Shown here piece by piece: positions 1-8,792 of a stretch of 64,000 bases of DNA. The position numbers and the translations under genes were made by a program. The notes under the pieces are model-generated. The model saw only the letters and a program-made list of their open reading frames with translations. It made no database searches and was not told where the DNA came from. Numbering within the stretch: the stretch's first letter is position 1; each line of letters starts with the position of its first letter. Source of the DNA: Lysobacter sp. CFH 32150 (GTDB lineage: Bacteria > Pseudomonadota > Gammaproteobacteria > Xanthomonadales > Xanthomonadaceae). The stretch is from NCBI RefSeq assembly GCF_022758295.1, contig NZ_JALDWJ010000001.1, positions 124,001 through 188,000 on the forward strand. Reading direction: 5' to 3'.

Positions 1-600
1 TCGCCGGCGGCACGATGGCGATCTGCCAGCTCGCATTCGAACTGTGCGACCAGCTTGCCCATCGGCTCGCCGGTGATTTCCTCGAAGCGCGTGGCGTTCT
101 CGATCGCCTTGTCCCAATCGCGTTCGGCCTGGTAAATACCGATCAGGTGCTTGAGCGCCTGTGGCGCGCGCATGTCGAGTCTCACCAGGTCGCTGAACAC
201 GGTTTCGGCACGATCGAGCAAGCCCGAGCGCATGTAGTCCTCGCCGAGCGCCAGCAATGCCTGCACTTTCTGTTGGTCGTTGAGGTCGTTGCGCTGCACT
301 AGCGCCTGGTGCAGGCGTATGGCGCGATCGACTTCGCCGCGACGACGGAACAGGTGGCCGAGCGCGACCTGGGTCTCGAACGTGTCGCGATCGAGTTCGG
401 CGATGCGCAGGAACACCTCGATCGCCTTGTCAGGTTGTTCGTTGAGCAGGTAGTTCAGGCCGCGGAAATACGTCGTCGACAGCCGGCTGACTTGCGAATC
501 GCTATGACGCTCGCCGCCGCGACGCCCGATCAACCAACCGGTGGCAGCTGCGATCGGCAGCAGCAGGAAGAACCAGAACCATTCGTTGATGAAGGCCATG
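1..600 (-). CDS. lapB: Lipopolysaccharide assembly protein LapB (YciM), N-terminal 200 residues, cut by window edge
   Basis: Open reading frame from an ATG at 600 running off the left edge, so only the first 200 codons are present. An N-terminal membrane anchor (about residues 5-24, rich in F, W and L, ending before GRRGGERHSDSQ) is followed by tetratricopeptide-type helices. Family knowledge: LapB is a cytoplasmic-face inner-membrane TPR protein with a C-terminal rubredoxin-like metal site (outside this window) that helps FtsH degrade LpxC and so limits lipid A synthesis. It starts 2 bases after the lapA stop codon, the usual lapAB pair, which supports the call. Confidence 0.93.
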
Positions 601-602
601 CG

Positions 603-848
603 TCAGAGTCCGTTCCTGGATTTTTCAGCACGCCGTAAGCGCTGCTGCAATGGCAGTACCACGCTCGCGGCCAGTACCAGGCCACCGACCAGCACGCCAA
701 ATAGCAACGCCACGATGACCGCCACGCCCAGCGTGGTCGACACCGCGACGAAGCCAAGGTCGAGCGCCACCACTTGTGGGTTCATGGCGCCCACGGCAAC
801 GCCGGCTGCGAGACAGGCCAAGGCGATCAAAAGGCGGATCAGTCGCAT
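603..848 (-). CDS. lapA: LapA family small membrane protein (DUF1049)
   Basis: 81 residues with two hydrophobic segments (about 3-24 and 36-63) and a basic tail, the layout of the LapA/YciS family. Family knowledge: LapA is an inner-membrane partner of LapB in lipopolysaccharide assembly; its own activity is not well defined. It lies between ihfB and lapB on the same strand, the standard enterobacterial and xanthomonad order. Identification rests on length, topology and neighbours. Confidence 0.9.
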   Translation of the reverse strand: MRLIRLLIALACLAAGVAVGAMNPQVVALDLGFVAVSTTLGVAVIVALLFGVLVGGLVLAASVVLPLQQRLRRAEKSRNGL

Positions 849-914
849 CGTGCGGTGCCCATCCTTAAGCGTTTGCGATGGGTCGTTAGCTTAGCCGACG
901 CAGGCGCTGCTGAA

Positions 915-1217
915 TCATTCTTCCGAGTCGACGGGCGCAACTCCACTGACGCGTTCGCGCAGTTCCTTGCCCGGCTTGAAGTGGGGAACATGCTTGCCCG
1001 GCAGCGCGACCGAATCGCCGGTCTTGGGATTCCGGCCCAGCCGCGGCGGGCGGTAATGCAGGGAAAAACTACCGAAGCCGCGGATTTCGATGCGCTCGCC
1101 GCCGGACAGCGCCGAACCCATCATCTCCAGCAACGACTTCACCGCAAGATCGACGTCGTCCGCCTTCAGGTGCGCCTGGCGGGCCGACAGGATCTCGATC
1201 AGTTCGGATTTGGTCAT
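915..1217 (-). CDS. ihfB: Integration host factor subunit beta
   Basis: 100-residue DNA-bending protein of the HU/IHF family, with the signature around GRNPKTG (residues 61-67) that carries the proline which intercalates into DNA. I chose the ATG at 1217 ([10 protein letters not shown], as in other IhfB proteins) over an in-frame upstream start that would add nine residues. The acidic end (PVDSEE) is longer than in E. coli. It lies about 95 bases downstream of rpsA on the same strand, as in E. coli. Partner IhfA is not in the window. Confidence 0.96.
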   Translation of the reverse strand: MTKSELIEILSARQAHLKADDVDLAVKSLLEMMGSALSGGERIEIRGFGSFSLHYRPPRLGRNPKTGDSVALPGKHVPHFKPGKELRERVSGVAPVDSEE

Positions 1218-1313
1218 GGACGCGTCGCTGCCCTGGGATAGCAAGTCGTGGCCGGTGAACCCGAGGCGGCCCGGCCGGAGCCGGACCGCCGCGGAAATCG
1301 CAACGACTGCTGC

Positions 1314-3011
1314 TTACTCGGACTTGTTGCCGAGCTGTTCGCGCAGCAGCGCGCCGAGCTTGGTGGTGCCGCTGGAAGCGTCCGAGGCCTTGTTGTACTC
1401 AGCCAGGGCTTCCTGCGTCTCGGCTTCGTCCTTGGCCTTGATCGAGAGCTGCAGCGTGCGGCCCTTGCGATCCATGCCGGTGAACTTGGCTTCGATGGTG
1501 TCGCCCACCTTGAGGTGCTGGCTGGCGTCGTCGACGCGATCGTAGGAAATGTCGCGCGCGGCAACATAGCCTTCGACGCCGTCGCCGAGGTCGATGGTCG
1601 CGCCCTTGGCGTCCACTTCCTTGACCGTGCCGGTGACCTTGGTGCCCTTCTGGTTGCTCGCCATGAACTGGCCGAACGGATCCTGCTCCATCTGCTTCAC
1701 GCCGAGGCTGATGCGCTCGCGTTCCGGATCGACGGCCAGCACTACGGCTTCGAGCGTATCGCCCTTCTTGTAGTTGCGCGCCACGTCTTCGCCGGTGGAG
1801 TTCCAGCTGATGTCGGACAGGTGGATCAGGCCGTCGATACCGCCGTCGAGGCCGATAAAGATGCCGAAGTCGGTGATCGACTTGATCTGGCCCGACACCT
1901 TGTCGCCCTTCTTGTGGATCGCAGCGAAGGTTTCCCACGGATTGCTGGTGACCTGCTTGATGCCGAGCGAGATGCGGCGACGCTCTTCATCCACGTCCAG
2001 CACCATGACCTGCACTTCGTCGCCGACCTGCACGACCTTGGACGGGTTGACGTTCTTGTTGGTCCAATCCATTTCGGAGACGTGGACCAGGCCTTCGACG
2101 CCCGGCTCGATCTCGACGAACGCGCCGTAATCGGTGACGTTGCTGACCTTGCCGAACACGCGGGTGTTGGCCGGGTAGCGGCGGGCGATGTTGTCCCACG
2201 GATCCTCGCCCATCTGCTTCAGGCCGAGGCTGACGCGGTTGCGCTCGCGGTCGTACTTGAGCACGCGGACGTCCAGCTCCTGGCCGACTTCCACGACTTC
2301 GGACGGATGGCGCACGCGCTTCCAGGCCATGTCGGTGATGTGCAGCAGGCCGTCGATGCCGCCGAGGTCGACGAAGGCGCCGTAGTCGGTGAGGTTCTTG
2401 ACCACACCCTTCAGCACCGCGCCCTCGACCAGCTTCTCGAGCAGCTGCTCGCGTTCTTCCGAATGCTCGCTCTCGACCACCGCGCGGCGCGAAACCACCA
2501 CGTTGTTCCGCTTGCGATCGAGCTTGATGAGCTTGAACTCGAGTTCCTTACCCTCGAGGTAAACCGGGTCACGGACCGGACGCACGTCGACCAGCGAGCC
2601 CGGCAGGAATGCGCGGACGTCCTTGATGTCGACGGTGAAACCGCCCTTGACCTTGCCGCTGATGCGACCGGTGATGGTGGCGTTGGCCTGCAGGGCCTCT
2701 TCCAGTTCGTCCCACACCATGGCGCGCTTGGCCTTCTCGCGCGACAGCACGGTTTCGCCAAAACCATTCTCGAGCGAGTCGAGCGCGACCTTGACCAGGT
2801 CGCCCACGCCAACGTCGATTTCGCCGGCGTCGTTGCGGAACTGCTCGATCGGCACGATGCCTTCGGACTTCAAACCAGCGTTGATCACCACGACGTCGGA
2901 GCGGACTTCGACGACGGTACCGGTGACGATGGAACCCGGCTTCAGCTTGGCCAGTCCGGCCTGGCTTGCTTCAAACAGTTCGGCAAAAGATTCGGTCATA
3001 ACAGCGGACAT
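1314..3011 (-). CDS. rpsA: 30S ribosomal protein S1
   Basis: 565 residues with six S1 RNA-binding repeats at roughly residues 25-90, 110-175, 195-265, 280-350, 370-440 and 455-525. The N-terminus MTESFAELF and the opening of repeat 1 ([16 protein letters not shown]) match proteobacterial S1. The ATG at 3011 (MSAVMTES) has a GAGA-type ribosome-binding site six to seven bases upstream; the homology-favoured ATG at 2999 has none, and a GTG at 3032 is also possible. S1 melts and delivers mRNA to the 30S subunit. It lies between cmk and ihfB, the classical order. A huge antisense ORF over it is a GC artefact. Confidence 0.98.
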   Translation of the reverse strand: MSAVMTESFAELFEASQAGLAKLKPGSIVTGTVVEVRSDVVVINAGLKSEGIVPIEQFRNDAGEIDVGVGDLVKVALDSLENGFGETVLSREKAKRAMVWDELEEALQANATITGRISGKVKGGFTVDIKDVRAFLPGSLVDVRPVRDPVYLEGKELEFKLIKLDRKRNNVVVSRRAVVESEHSEEREQLLEKLVEGAVLKGVVKNLTDYGAFVDLGGIDGLLHITDMAWKRVRHPSEVVEVGQELDVRVLKYDRERNRVSLGLKQMGEDPWDNIARRYPANTRVFGKVSNVTDYGAFVEIEPGVEGLVHVSEMDWTNKNVNPSKVVQVGDEVQVMVLDVDEERRRISLGIKQVTSNPWETFAAIHKKGDKVSGQIKSITDFGIFIGLDGGIDGLIHLSDISWNSTGEDVARNYKKGDTLEAVVLAVDPERERISLGVKQMEQDPFGQFMASNQKGTKVTGTVKEVDAKGATIDLGDGVEGYVAARDISYDRVDDASQHLKVGDTIEAKFTGMDRKGRTLQLSIKAKDEAETQEALAEYNKASDASSGTTKLGALLREQLGNKSE

Positions 3012-3169
3012 AAAATTCTCTGGTGGATACACAGGCCGGGGCGCGCCTTTGTTGGCGATGCGTCCGACCCACCCTTTGGGTTGGCGTTGTGCTTCGAGGA
3101 GGAAGCTGGCGCCAGGTTGGTGGATGACCCGCCCGCGGGATTGCGAACGGGGGCTTCTGTCACGTGGGA
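3012..3169 (-). promoter_or_regulatory. rpsA leader between cmk and rpsA
   Basis: 158 bases without a gene, upstream of rpsA on the minus strand. In other gammaproteobacteria S1 represses its own synthesis through a structured rpsA leader. I see GC-rich stretches able to pair (around 3055-3130) but no consensus I can identify, so regulation here is inferred from position only. Confidence 0.35.
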
Positions 3170-3853
3170 CTACGCCGCGCGTTCCGGCAATAGCGCCAGC
3201 ACGCGTTCGACCACCGCATCGATGCTTTGGCCAGTGGTATCGATGCGGACGGCGTCATCGGCCGGTCGCAGCGGAGCCACCGCGCGGCTGGCGTCGCGGG
3301 CGTCGCGGGCTAAAATCTCCCGTAGCAGACCGTCCAATGTAACGGAAACTCCTTTTTCCTTCAACTGCTTATAGCGTCTTTCCGCCCTTTCGTCGGCACT
3401 GGCGGTGAGGAAGACCTTGAAGGGAGCATCGGGGAAAATGACCGTCCCCATGTCCCGGCCGTCGGCGACCAGGCCCGGCGGCTGGCGGAAGGCACGCTGC
3501 CGATCCTTGAGCGCCGCCCTGACTTCGGGGATCGCGGCAATGGCCGAAGCCGCCGCCCCGGCGGTCTCGGTGCGCAGTTCGTCGGTCGCATCGACGCCGT
3601 TTACGATGACCCGGGGCTCATCCGCGGACTCATCGCGGAAGCCGACTTCGGTGTCGAAGGTGCAGCGGACCAAGGCCGAGGCATCCGAAAGGTCGATGTC
3701 GGCCCAACTCGCGGCGATGCCTACGGCCCGGTACAGCGCGCCGGAATCCAGGTAATGCCAGCCCAATCGCTGCGCGACATGGCGGCTGATCGTGCCCTTG
3801 CCGGAGCCTGAGGGCCCGTCGATGGTGAGCACGGGAATGGTCTTGTCAGACAT
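3170..3853 (-). CDS. cmk: Cytidylate kinase
   Basis: 227 residues. The P-loop GPSGSGKGT lies at residues 13-21, followed by the Cmk-typical [14 protein letters not shown] region (here [16 protein letters not shown]) and the [15 protein letters not shown] loop. It phosphorylates CMP and dCMP with ATP in pyrimidine salvage. The ATG at 3853 is preceded by a GGGGG Shine-Dalgarno-like run; an upstream in-frame start would add 19 non-homologous residues. It is first in the cmk-rpsA-ihfB-lapAB run and divergent from the L36 gene. Confidence 0.97.
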   Translation of the reverse strand: MSDKTIPVLTIDGPSGSGKGTISRHVAQRLGWHYLDSGALYRAVGIAASWADIDLSDASALVRCTFDTEVGFRDESADEPRVIVNGVDATDELRTETAGAAASAIAAIPEVRAALKDRQRAFRQPPGLVADGRDMGTVIFPDAPFKVFLTASADERAERRYKQLKEKGVSVTLDGLLREILARDARDASRAVAPLRPADDAVRIDTTGQSIDAVVERVLALLPERAA

Positions 3854-3914
3854 GGCGCCCCCAGTGGATATCGAACGATTGTAGCCGCGGCCGCGCATCA
3901 AATTACGCAAGCAC

Positions 3915-3944
3915 TTGAATAGGCGGGGAAAAGCCCGCTAGAAT
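3915..3944 (+). promoter_or_regulatory. Sigma70-type promoter for the L36 gene
   Basis: TTGAAT at 3915-3920 and TAGAAT at 3939-3944 with an 18-base spacer, ending 47 bases before the L36 start. Both boxes are close to consensus (4 of 6 and 5 of 6). Inferred by eye. Confidence 0.6.
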
Positions 3945-3991
3945 GCGCGGCTGCGTTTTCCCCTAACCCTTTAACCGCTCCGAGGTCTGTC

Positions 3992-4117
3992 ATGAAGGTC
4001 CTGTCCTCCCTGAAGTCGGCGAAGGCCCGTCACCGCGACTGCAAGGTGGTCCGCCGTCGTGGCAAGGTCTTCGTGATCTGCAAGTCGAATCCGCGTTTCA
4101 AGGCGCGCCAGCGCTAA
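3992..4117 (+). CDS. ykgO: 50S ribosomal protein L36, zinc-free (C-minus, YkgO type)
   Basis: 41 residues, beginning [17 protein letters not shown] and ending NPRFKARQR, matching the YkgO/RpmJ2 form of L36. It has cysteines only at positions 17 and 30 and lacks the full C-C-C-H zinc ribbon of the C-plus form. Family knowledge: C-minus paralogues can replace zinc-binding L36 in ribosomes when zinc is short, often under Zur. I see no clear Zur site in front; the upstream promoter looks constitutive. Whether a C-plus copy exists elsewhere cannot be told from this window. Confidence 0.96.
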   Translation: MKVLSSLKSAKARHRDCKVVRRRGKVFVICKSNPRFKARQR

Positions 4118-4142
4118 GCGTCGGTAGAGCTTCGCTTGCCGG

Positions 4143-4171
4143 AGGCCGCCGCGAGGCGGCCTTCTGCGTTT
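4143..4171 (+). terminator. Intrinsic terminator after the L36 gene
   Basis: Perfect 8-bp stem AGGCCGCC / GGCGGCCT with a GCGA loop, 25 bases after the L36 stop, followed by a short pyrimidine-rich run (TTCTGCGTTT). The U-tract is weak. Confidence 0.7.
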
Positions 4172-4271
4172 CTGCTCTCGACATCCCAGAAACACGCCGC
4201 CGCGTAGCGTGTCGCCCTGCCGATCTGCTACAACGCCGCCTGTACTTACATCCATCTCTCGGGGTCGCGCC

Positions 4272-4601
4272 ATGAACATTCGTTTCCGTGCACTTCCGCT
4301 ATTCGCCCTCCTCGCCCTCGCCGGCACCGCTTCGGCCGAAAAGCTGCTGATCGAGCGGGTGCAGGAAGAGAACAAGGCCGCCCTTCCCGCACGTGGTATG
4401 ACCATGGCCCAGGTCGAGGCGAAATACGGCGCACCCAGCGACCGCCTCGACCCGCGCGGCGGCCAGAAGCGCCAGTGGCCGACCATCAACCGCTGGGTTT
4501 ACCCCGCCTTCACCGTGTACTTCGAGAAGAGCAAGGTGATCGACGCGGTCGCCAACAAGGCCGACGAAACCGAAGTCGGGCCAAAGCCTCCCGTTCGCTG
4601 A
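4272..4601 (+). CDS. Small secreted protein, possible BamE/SmpA-like fold
   Basis: 109 residues. A signal peptide (MNIRFR, hydrophobic core, cleavage likely after ASA at 20-22) is followed by a short domain containing MTMAQVEAKYGAPSDRL and WVYPAFTVYFEKSKVID. This pattern (MT..QV...G.P, then a W/Y strand and V.YF....V) resembles BamE/OmlA-like periplasmic domains, but there is no lipobox cysteine, so it would be soluble. It ends 2 bases before agmatine deiminase and may be co-transcribed with it. Function unknown; the fold assignment is tentative. Confidence 0.75.
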   Translation: MNIRFRALPLFALLALAGTASAEKLLIERVQEENKAALPARGMTMAQVEAKYGAPSDRLDPRGGQKRQWPTINRWVYPAFTVYFEKSKVIDAVANKADETEVGPKPPVR

Positions 4602-4603
4602 CG

Positions 4604-5632
4604 ATGACCGCAGCCGTTCGTTTTCCCGCGGAGTGGGAACCCCAGTCCGCGGTCCTCATCGCGTGGCCGCATGCCGACACCGACTGGGCCGAACGCCTGG
4701 GCGAAGTCGAGGAAACCTACATCGCTCTGGTCGCCGCCATCACGCGCCATCAGGACGTGGTGATTTGTGTCGCCGACGTCGATCTGCAGACCTATGCCGA
4801 AGCGCGGTTGCGCTCGGCGCGGATCGACCTCGGCCGCGTGCGCTTCATCGAAGTCGAATACGACGATACCTGGCTACGCGATTCCGGGCCGATCACCCTG
4901 CGTGACGGCGATGGCTTTCGCCTGCTCGATTTCCGCTTCACCGGTTGGGGCGGCAAGTTCGAAGCCAGCCGCGACGACGAGCTGGTCATCAACCTCAGCG
5001 ACGCTGGAACATTCCGCAAGAGTGTTCGGCAACACATTGATTTTGCTTTGGAAGGTGGCGCCATCGACACCGATGGTGCGGGCACCCTGTTATCCACGTG
5101 GCAATGCCTGCACGAGCGTCACCCCGACGTCAGTCGCGAACTGCTGACCAGCAAGCTCAGCGAGTGGCTGCAGCAGCAGCGCGTGCTGTGGCTCGACCAT
5201 GGCTACCTCGAAGGCGACGACACCGACGCCCACATCGACACCCTCGCCCGCTTCGCTGCTGCGGACGCGATCGTGTTCCAGGCCTGCGACGACCCGGCCG
5301 ATTCGCACTACGGGGAGCTGCAGGCGATGGCAGCAGAACTCGCGGCGCTGCGCACCGTGGACGGCAAACCTTACCGCCTGTTCCCGCTGCCTTGGGCCAA
5401 GCCCATCGTCGACGAAGGCCGGCGCCTGGCTGCCAGTTACGCCAATTTCCTGATCATCAACGGTGCGGTGCTGATGCCCGTTTACGGAGACACGGCGGAT
5501 GCCGGTGCCGCCGGGGTGCTCGAACAGGCCTTCCCTGATCGAGAGATCATCGCGGTACCGTGTCGTCCATTGATCTGGCAGAACGGCAGCCTGCATTGCA
5601 TCACCATGCAGCTCCCGCAAGGCGTCGTGTAG
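4604..5632 (+). CDS. aguA: Agmatine deiminase
   Basis: 342 residues of the peptidyl-arginine-deiminase superfamily. Hydrolyses agmatine to N-carbamoylputrescine and ammonia. Visible landmarks are FPAEWEPQSAVLIAWPH at the N-terminus, the substrate loop WLRDSGP (90-96), the EGG turn (150-152), a DAHID histidine in the middle and the nucleophile Cys332 in SLHCIT near the C-terminus. The ATG at 4604 begins 2 bases after the previous stop; a longer frame upstream overlaps that gene and is not homologous. The next gene performs the following pathway step. The stop codon lies inside a palindromic repeat unit. Confidence 0.95.
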   Translation: MTAAVRFPAEWEPQSAVLIAWPHADTDWAERLGEVEETYIALVAAITRHQDVVICVADVDLQTYAEARLRSARIDLGRVRFIEVEYDDTWLRDSGPITLRDGDGFRLLDFRFTGWGGKFEASRDDELVINLSDAGTFRKSVRQHIDFALEGGAIDTDGAGTLLSTWQCLHERHPDVSRELLTSKLSEWLQQQRVLWLDHGYLEGDDTDAHIDTLARFAAADAIVFQACDDPADSHYGELQAMAAELAALRTVDGKPYRLFPLPWAKPIVDEGRRLAASYANFLIINGAVLMPVYGDTADAGAAGVLEQAFPDREIIAVPCRPLIWQNGSLHCITMQLPQGVV

Positions 5633-5695
5633 GCGGGCTTTAACCCGCCGCAATGAACGTCGGCGCATCAATGGCGGGTTAAAACCCGCCCTACA
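5628..5695 (+). repeat. Inverted pair of GTAGGCGGG..AACCCGCC palindromic units
   Basis: Unit 1 (5628-5649) reads TGTAGGCGGG then TTTAACCCGCC; unit 2 (5673-5695) is its near reverse complement, ending CCCGCCCTACA. Each unit is itself a hairpin (GGCGGG/CCCGCC) and the pair forms a larger stem. It fills the aguA-aguB gap and overlaps the aguA stop codon, as REP-type elements often do. This looks like a dispersed extragenic palindrome; copy number elsewhere cannot be seen here. Confidence 0.75.
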
Positions 5696-5727
5696 ATCGC
5701 GCATGGAATAGCCGCAAGGACCTTGTG

Positions 5728-6630
5728 ATGGCGAAGAAAACCACCCTGCCCGTCGCCCTGATCCAGGAGCGCAACCACGGTGATGCGGAGGCCAACCTCA
5801 GCGTCATCGAACAGCGTGTCGGCGAGGCCACCAAGCGCGGCGCCAAGCTGGTGTTGTTGCAGGAACTCCACAACGGCCCTTACTTCTGCCAGCACGAATC
5901 GGTGGGCGAGTTCGACCGCGCCGAGCCGATCCCCGGTCCCAGCACCGAACGCCTGGCCAAGCTCGCGAAACAGCATGGCGTAGTACTGGTCAGCTCATTG
6001 TTCGAACGCCGCGCCGCCGGGCTGTATCACAACACCGCGGTCGTGTTCGACGCCGACGGCTCCACCGCCGGCAAGTACCGCAAGATGCATATCCCCGACG
6101 ATCCGGGCTTCTACGAGAAGTTCTACTTCACGCCCGGCGACCTCGGCTTCAATCCGATCGACACCAGCGTCGGCCGGCTTGGCGTATGCGTGTGCTGGGA
6201 CCAGTGGTATCCGGAAGGCGCGCGCCTGATGGCGCTGGCTGGCGCCGAGCTGCTGCTCTACCCGACTGCGATCGGCTGGGACCCGAACGACGACCAAGGC
6301 GAGAAGGACCGCCAGCGCAACGCCTGGATCCTGAGTCATCGCGGCCACGCCGTCGCCAACGGGCTGCCGGTGCTGTCGTGCAACCGGGTCGGCCATGAGC
6401 AGTCGCCCGCTTCTGACAGATACGCAGACGCCGCCGGCATCGACTTCTGGGGCTCCAGCCATGTGCTCGGACCGCAAGGCGAGTTCCTCGCCGAAGCCAG
6501 GGACGAGCCTGAAATTTTGATGGCCGAAGTCGACCTGGGTCGCAGCGAGCATGTGCGGCGGATCTGGCCGTTCCTGCGGGATCGGCGCATCGATGCTTAC
6601 GGCGATCTGCTCAAGCGTTATCGCGACTGA
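5728..6630 (+). CDS. aguB: N-carbamoylputrescine amidase
   Basis: 300-residue nitrilase-superfamily enzyme that cleaves N-carbamoylputrescine to putrescine, CO2 and ammonia. The catalytic triad is visible as Glu46 (LLQELHNGPYF), Lys119 (GKYRKMHIPDDP) and Cys156 (CVCWDQWYPE). The bulky LHNGPYF and HIPDDPGFYEKFYF segments are typical of AguB. The ATG at 5728 has an AAGGA site seven bases upstream; a GTG three bases earlier is the alternative. Together with aguA it gives arginine-decarboxylase-dependent putrescine synthesis; the decarboxylase is not in this window. Confidence 0.96.
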   Translation: MAKKTTLPVALIQERNHGDAEANLSVIEQRVGEATKRGAKLVLLQELHNGPYFCQHESVGEFDRAEPIPGPSTERLAKLAKQHGVVLVSSLFERRAAGLYHNTAVVFDADGSTAGKYRKMHIPDDPGFYEKFYFTPGDLGFNPIDTSVGRLGVCVCWDQWYPEGARLMALAGAELLLYPTAIGWDPNDDQGEKDRQRNAWILSHRGHAVANGLPVLSCNRVGHEQSPASDRYADAAGIDFWGSSHVLGPQGEFLAEARDEPEILMAEVDLGRSEHVRRIWPFLRDRRIDAYGDLLKRYRD

Positions 6631-6634
6631 CGTC

Positions 6635-7156
6635 GTGGGACTGCACCTGCGCGCGGCCGTGGCCAGCGACTTGCCGGCGATCACGGCGCTGTATGCATTG
6701 GAAGTCCGCGACGGCGTGGCGACTTACGAATACGAAGCGCCCGACGAAGTCGAGATGACACGCCGCTGGCAGGCAATCGTCAGCCAGGGCTATCCCTATC
6801 TCGTCGCCGAAATCGATGGCGACTTCGCTGGCTACGCCTACGCCAGCAGTTACCGCTCGCGGGATGGCTATCGCTGGACTGTCGAGGACACTGTTTACGT
6901 GCAGCCGGATTTCCAGGGACGCGGTATAGGCCGGGCGTTGTTGCGACAGCTAATTGCCGACTGCGAAGCCCTGGGCTTTCGCCAAATGGTCGCGGTCATT
7001 GGGGACAGTACCAATACGGCCTCGATCGCCCTGCATGCGCATCTCGGATTCCAAACCGTCGGCGTGTTCAACGGCTTGGGCCGCAAGCACGGGCGCTGGC
7101 TGGATACCGTGCAGATGCAACGGCCACTGGGACCAGGTGCCGCAACTGCGCCGTAG
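6635..7156 (+). CDS. GNAT N-acetyltransferase, phosphinothricin/MddA-like
   Basis: About 173 residues. The GNAT acetyl-CoA signature is at VYVQPDFQGRGIGRALL, and the family pattern Y.SS.R.RDGYRWTVEDTVYV matches the phosphinothricin or methionine-sulfone acetyltransferase (YncA/PitA/MddA) group. The start is uncertain: the GTG at 6635, four bases after the aguB stop, gives the family length; an ATG at 6593 overlaps aguB in another frame. No clear ribosome-binding site is present, so translational coupling to aguB is likely. The natural substrate is unknown. Confidence 0.88.
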   Translation: MGLHLRAAVASDLPAITALYALEVRDGVATYEYEAPDEVEMTRRWQAIVSQGYPYLVAEIDGDFAGYAYASSYRSRDGYRWTVEDTVYVQPDFQGRGIGRALLRQLIADCEALGFRQMVAVIGDSTNTASIALHAHLGFQTVGVFNGLGRKHGRWLDTVQMQRPLGPGAATAP

Positions 7157-7190
7157 GGCACGGGGCAAACGCACTCCCAAGGCTTGTCCG

Positions 7191-7228
7191 ACGAACGGTC
7201 ATTATAAAACGAACGGACGTGCTATTGT
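7191..7228 (+). promoter_or_regulatory. TetR gene promoter with direct-repeat operator candidate
   Basis: ACGAACGGTC (7191-7200) is repeated as ACGAACGGAC (7209-7218), 18 bases apart. A -10-like TATTGT (7223-7228) sits only six bases before the ATG at 7235, so the transcript would be leaderless. The repeat therefore overlaps the -35/-10 spacer, a good place for autorepression. The reverse-complement core CGTTCGT recurs at 7898-7904 just inside the hydrolase gene. Binding is inferred, not shown. Confidence 0.45.
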
Positions 7229-7234
7229 CGCTGC

Positions 7235-7846
7235 ATGTCCGCTCAGCCCGCCACCAACAAAGGTGCCGTCACCCGTGAGACCATCATCGATCGCGCGTAC
7301 ACCATCGCGTCTTCGGCGGGGCTCGAGGGACTGTCGATCGGTCCGCTGGCCGACGCGGTCGGGATGTCCAAGAGCGGCGTCTTCGCACATTTCGGCTCGC
7401 GCGAGGATCTACAGCTGGCAGTGCTGGATTCCGCCGCCCGACGCTTCTTCGACCACACCCTGTTGCCAGCGTTGAAGGCGAAACGTGGCCTGCCACGGCT
7501 GCGGGCCATCATCGCCGGCTGGTTCGACTGGATTCGCCTCAACGATAGCGGCTGCCTGTTGTTGTCGGCGGTCAGCGAATATGACGACCGACCCGGCCCA
7601 CTGCGCGACCGCGTGGTGCAACACGAACAGCGTTGGCGCAACGATCTCGCCCGCGCCATCCAGATGGCGGTCGATAGTGGTGAGTTACAGGCGGATACAG
7701 ACCCTGTGCAGCTCGCCTTCGAGATCACCAGCATCGCCCTGGGTGTGCAATACGACGCTGGGTTGCTCGGCTCCGAGTCCGCTATTAGACGTGGGCAGCG
7801 CATGTTCGAGCGCTTGCTCAGCTCCTACTTCCCCCCCACCACCTGA
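7235..7846 (+). CDS. TetR/AcrR family transcriptional regulator
   Basis: 203 residues with an N-terminal TetR helix-turn-helix (about 15-65: TRETIIDRAYTIASSAG then GPLADAVGMSKSGVFAHF) and a helical C-terminal ligand domain. The recognition segment SKSGVFAHFGSRE is typical. It probably controls itself and the hydrolase that starts 20 bases downstream. The ligand cannot be deduced; the hydrolase neighbour suggests an ester or fatty-acid-like compound. Confidence 0.93.
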   Translation: MSAQPATNKGAVTRETIIDRAYTIASSAGLEGLSIGPLADAVGMSKSGVFAHFGSREDLQLAVLDSAARRFFDHTLLPALKAKRGLPRLRAIIAGWFDWIRLNDSGCLLLSAVSEYDDRPGPLRDRVVQHEQRWRNDLARAIQMAVDSGELQADTDPVQLAFEITSIALGVQYDAGLLGSESAIRRGQRMFERLLSSYFPPTT

Positions 7847-7865
7847 CATCCCTCGGAGGCTTGCC

Positions 7866-8792
7866 ATGCTTGCAATCATCTCCAAAATTAGCACGATCGT
7901 TCGTAATATGGTTCCGCTATATGCGCTGCGATTGAGCTATCTGCTCGGCAGCTGGCTGGCGCCCGAGGCCACCGTCCATCGGGCCGCGCGGCTCTTCACC
8001 ACGCCATTCAAGTCCACGCGCAGCCGTGCGCTCGCCGCGCCCACGCTCGGCGCACGCGAGCGCACGCTGGACGTGGATGGCGTCGCGATCGAAACCTACA
8101 TCTGGGGCGACCCACTTACCCAGCCTTACGTCCTGTTCGCGCATGGCTGGTCCAGCCATGGCACGCGAATCGCACCATGGGTGGCACCGCTGCAGGCCGC
8201 TGGCTATGCAGTGGTCGCCTTCGATCAGGCGGCGCACGGCAGGAGCAGCGGAACGCAGGTGACGCTGCCTGACTTCGCCTGCTACCTGCTCGCCGTCGGC
8301 CATCACTACGGGCCAGCAGCGGCAGTGATCGGGCATTCGTTGGGCGGTGCCGCAGCAGCGATTGCGATGGCGCGCGGCCTGGTTGCCGAACGCGCGATCC
8401 TGCTTGCGCCCGCGGCAGATCCGCTGGCGGCGGTTGATCGCTTTGGGCGTTTCGTATGGATGGCCGGCTGGCTGAACCGGCGAATGTTCGCCATCTTCGA
8501 GAAGCGCACCAGGGTGCAAGCCGAGGAAATGCAGGCGCACACGAACGCACCGCGGATCGGTCATCCGGCACTGATAGTCCATGACGTCGAAGACCGTGAA
8601 GTGCCGTGGTCGGAAGGAGAGCGTTATGCGCGCTACTGGGCGGATTCCCGCCTGATCAGCACCCGCGGGCTGGGCCACAACCGTGTTGCCGACGACCAGA
8701 GCGTGATCGCCGCGGCCTTGTGCTTCCTGCGCGGTGAGACAGTAGGCGAACGCGTGGTGTCCTCGCCCAACCTGCCCTACGGCTTTGCCTGA
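7866..8792 (+). CDS. Alpha/beta hydrolase
   Basis: 308 residues. Visible features are an oxyanion segment FAHGWSSHGT (91-100), the nucleophile elbow GHSLGG with Ser158, a late acid in VHDVEDREVPW and a histidine in RGLGHNRVADD. The first 30 residues are hydrophobic and may associate with the membrane. The ATG at 7866 has GGAGG upstream; a longer frame running back through the TetR gene is a shadow. It pairs with the upstream TetR gene, probably as one operon. Substrate unknown; esterase or lipase activity is likely. Confidence 0.9.
   Translation: MLAIISKISTIVRNMVPLYALRLSYLLGSWLAPEATVHRAARLFTTPFKSTRSRALAAPTLGARERTLDVDGVAIETYIWGDPLTQPYVLFAHGWSSHGTRIAPWVAPLQAAGYAVVAFDQAAHGRSSGTQVTLPDFACYLLAVGHHYGPAAAVIGHSLGGAAAAIAMARGLVAERAILLAPAADPLAAVDRFGRFVWMAGWLNRRMFAIFEKRTRVQAEEMQAHTNAPRIGHPALIVHDVEDREVPWSEGERYARYWADSRLISTRGLGHNRVADDQSVIAAALCFLRGETVGERVVSSPNLPYGFA

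Noticed and set aside
1248-3374. 708-codon open frame opposite rpsA
   Set aside because: It is fully antisense to a certain S1 gene; its composition is that of a high-GC shadow frame and it lacks any recognisable domain.
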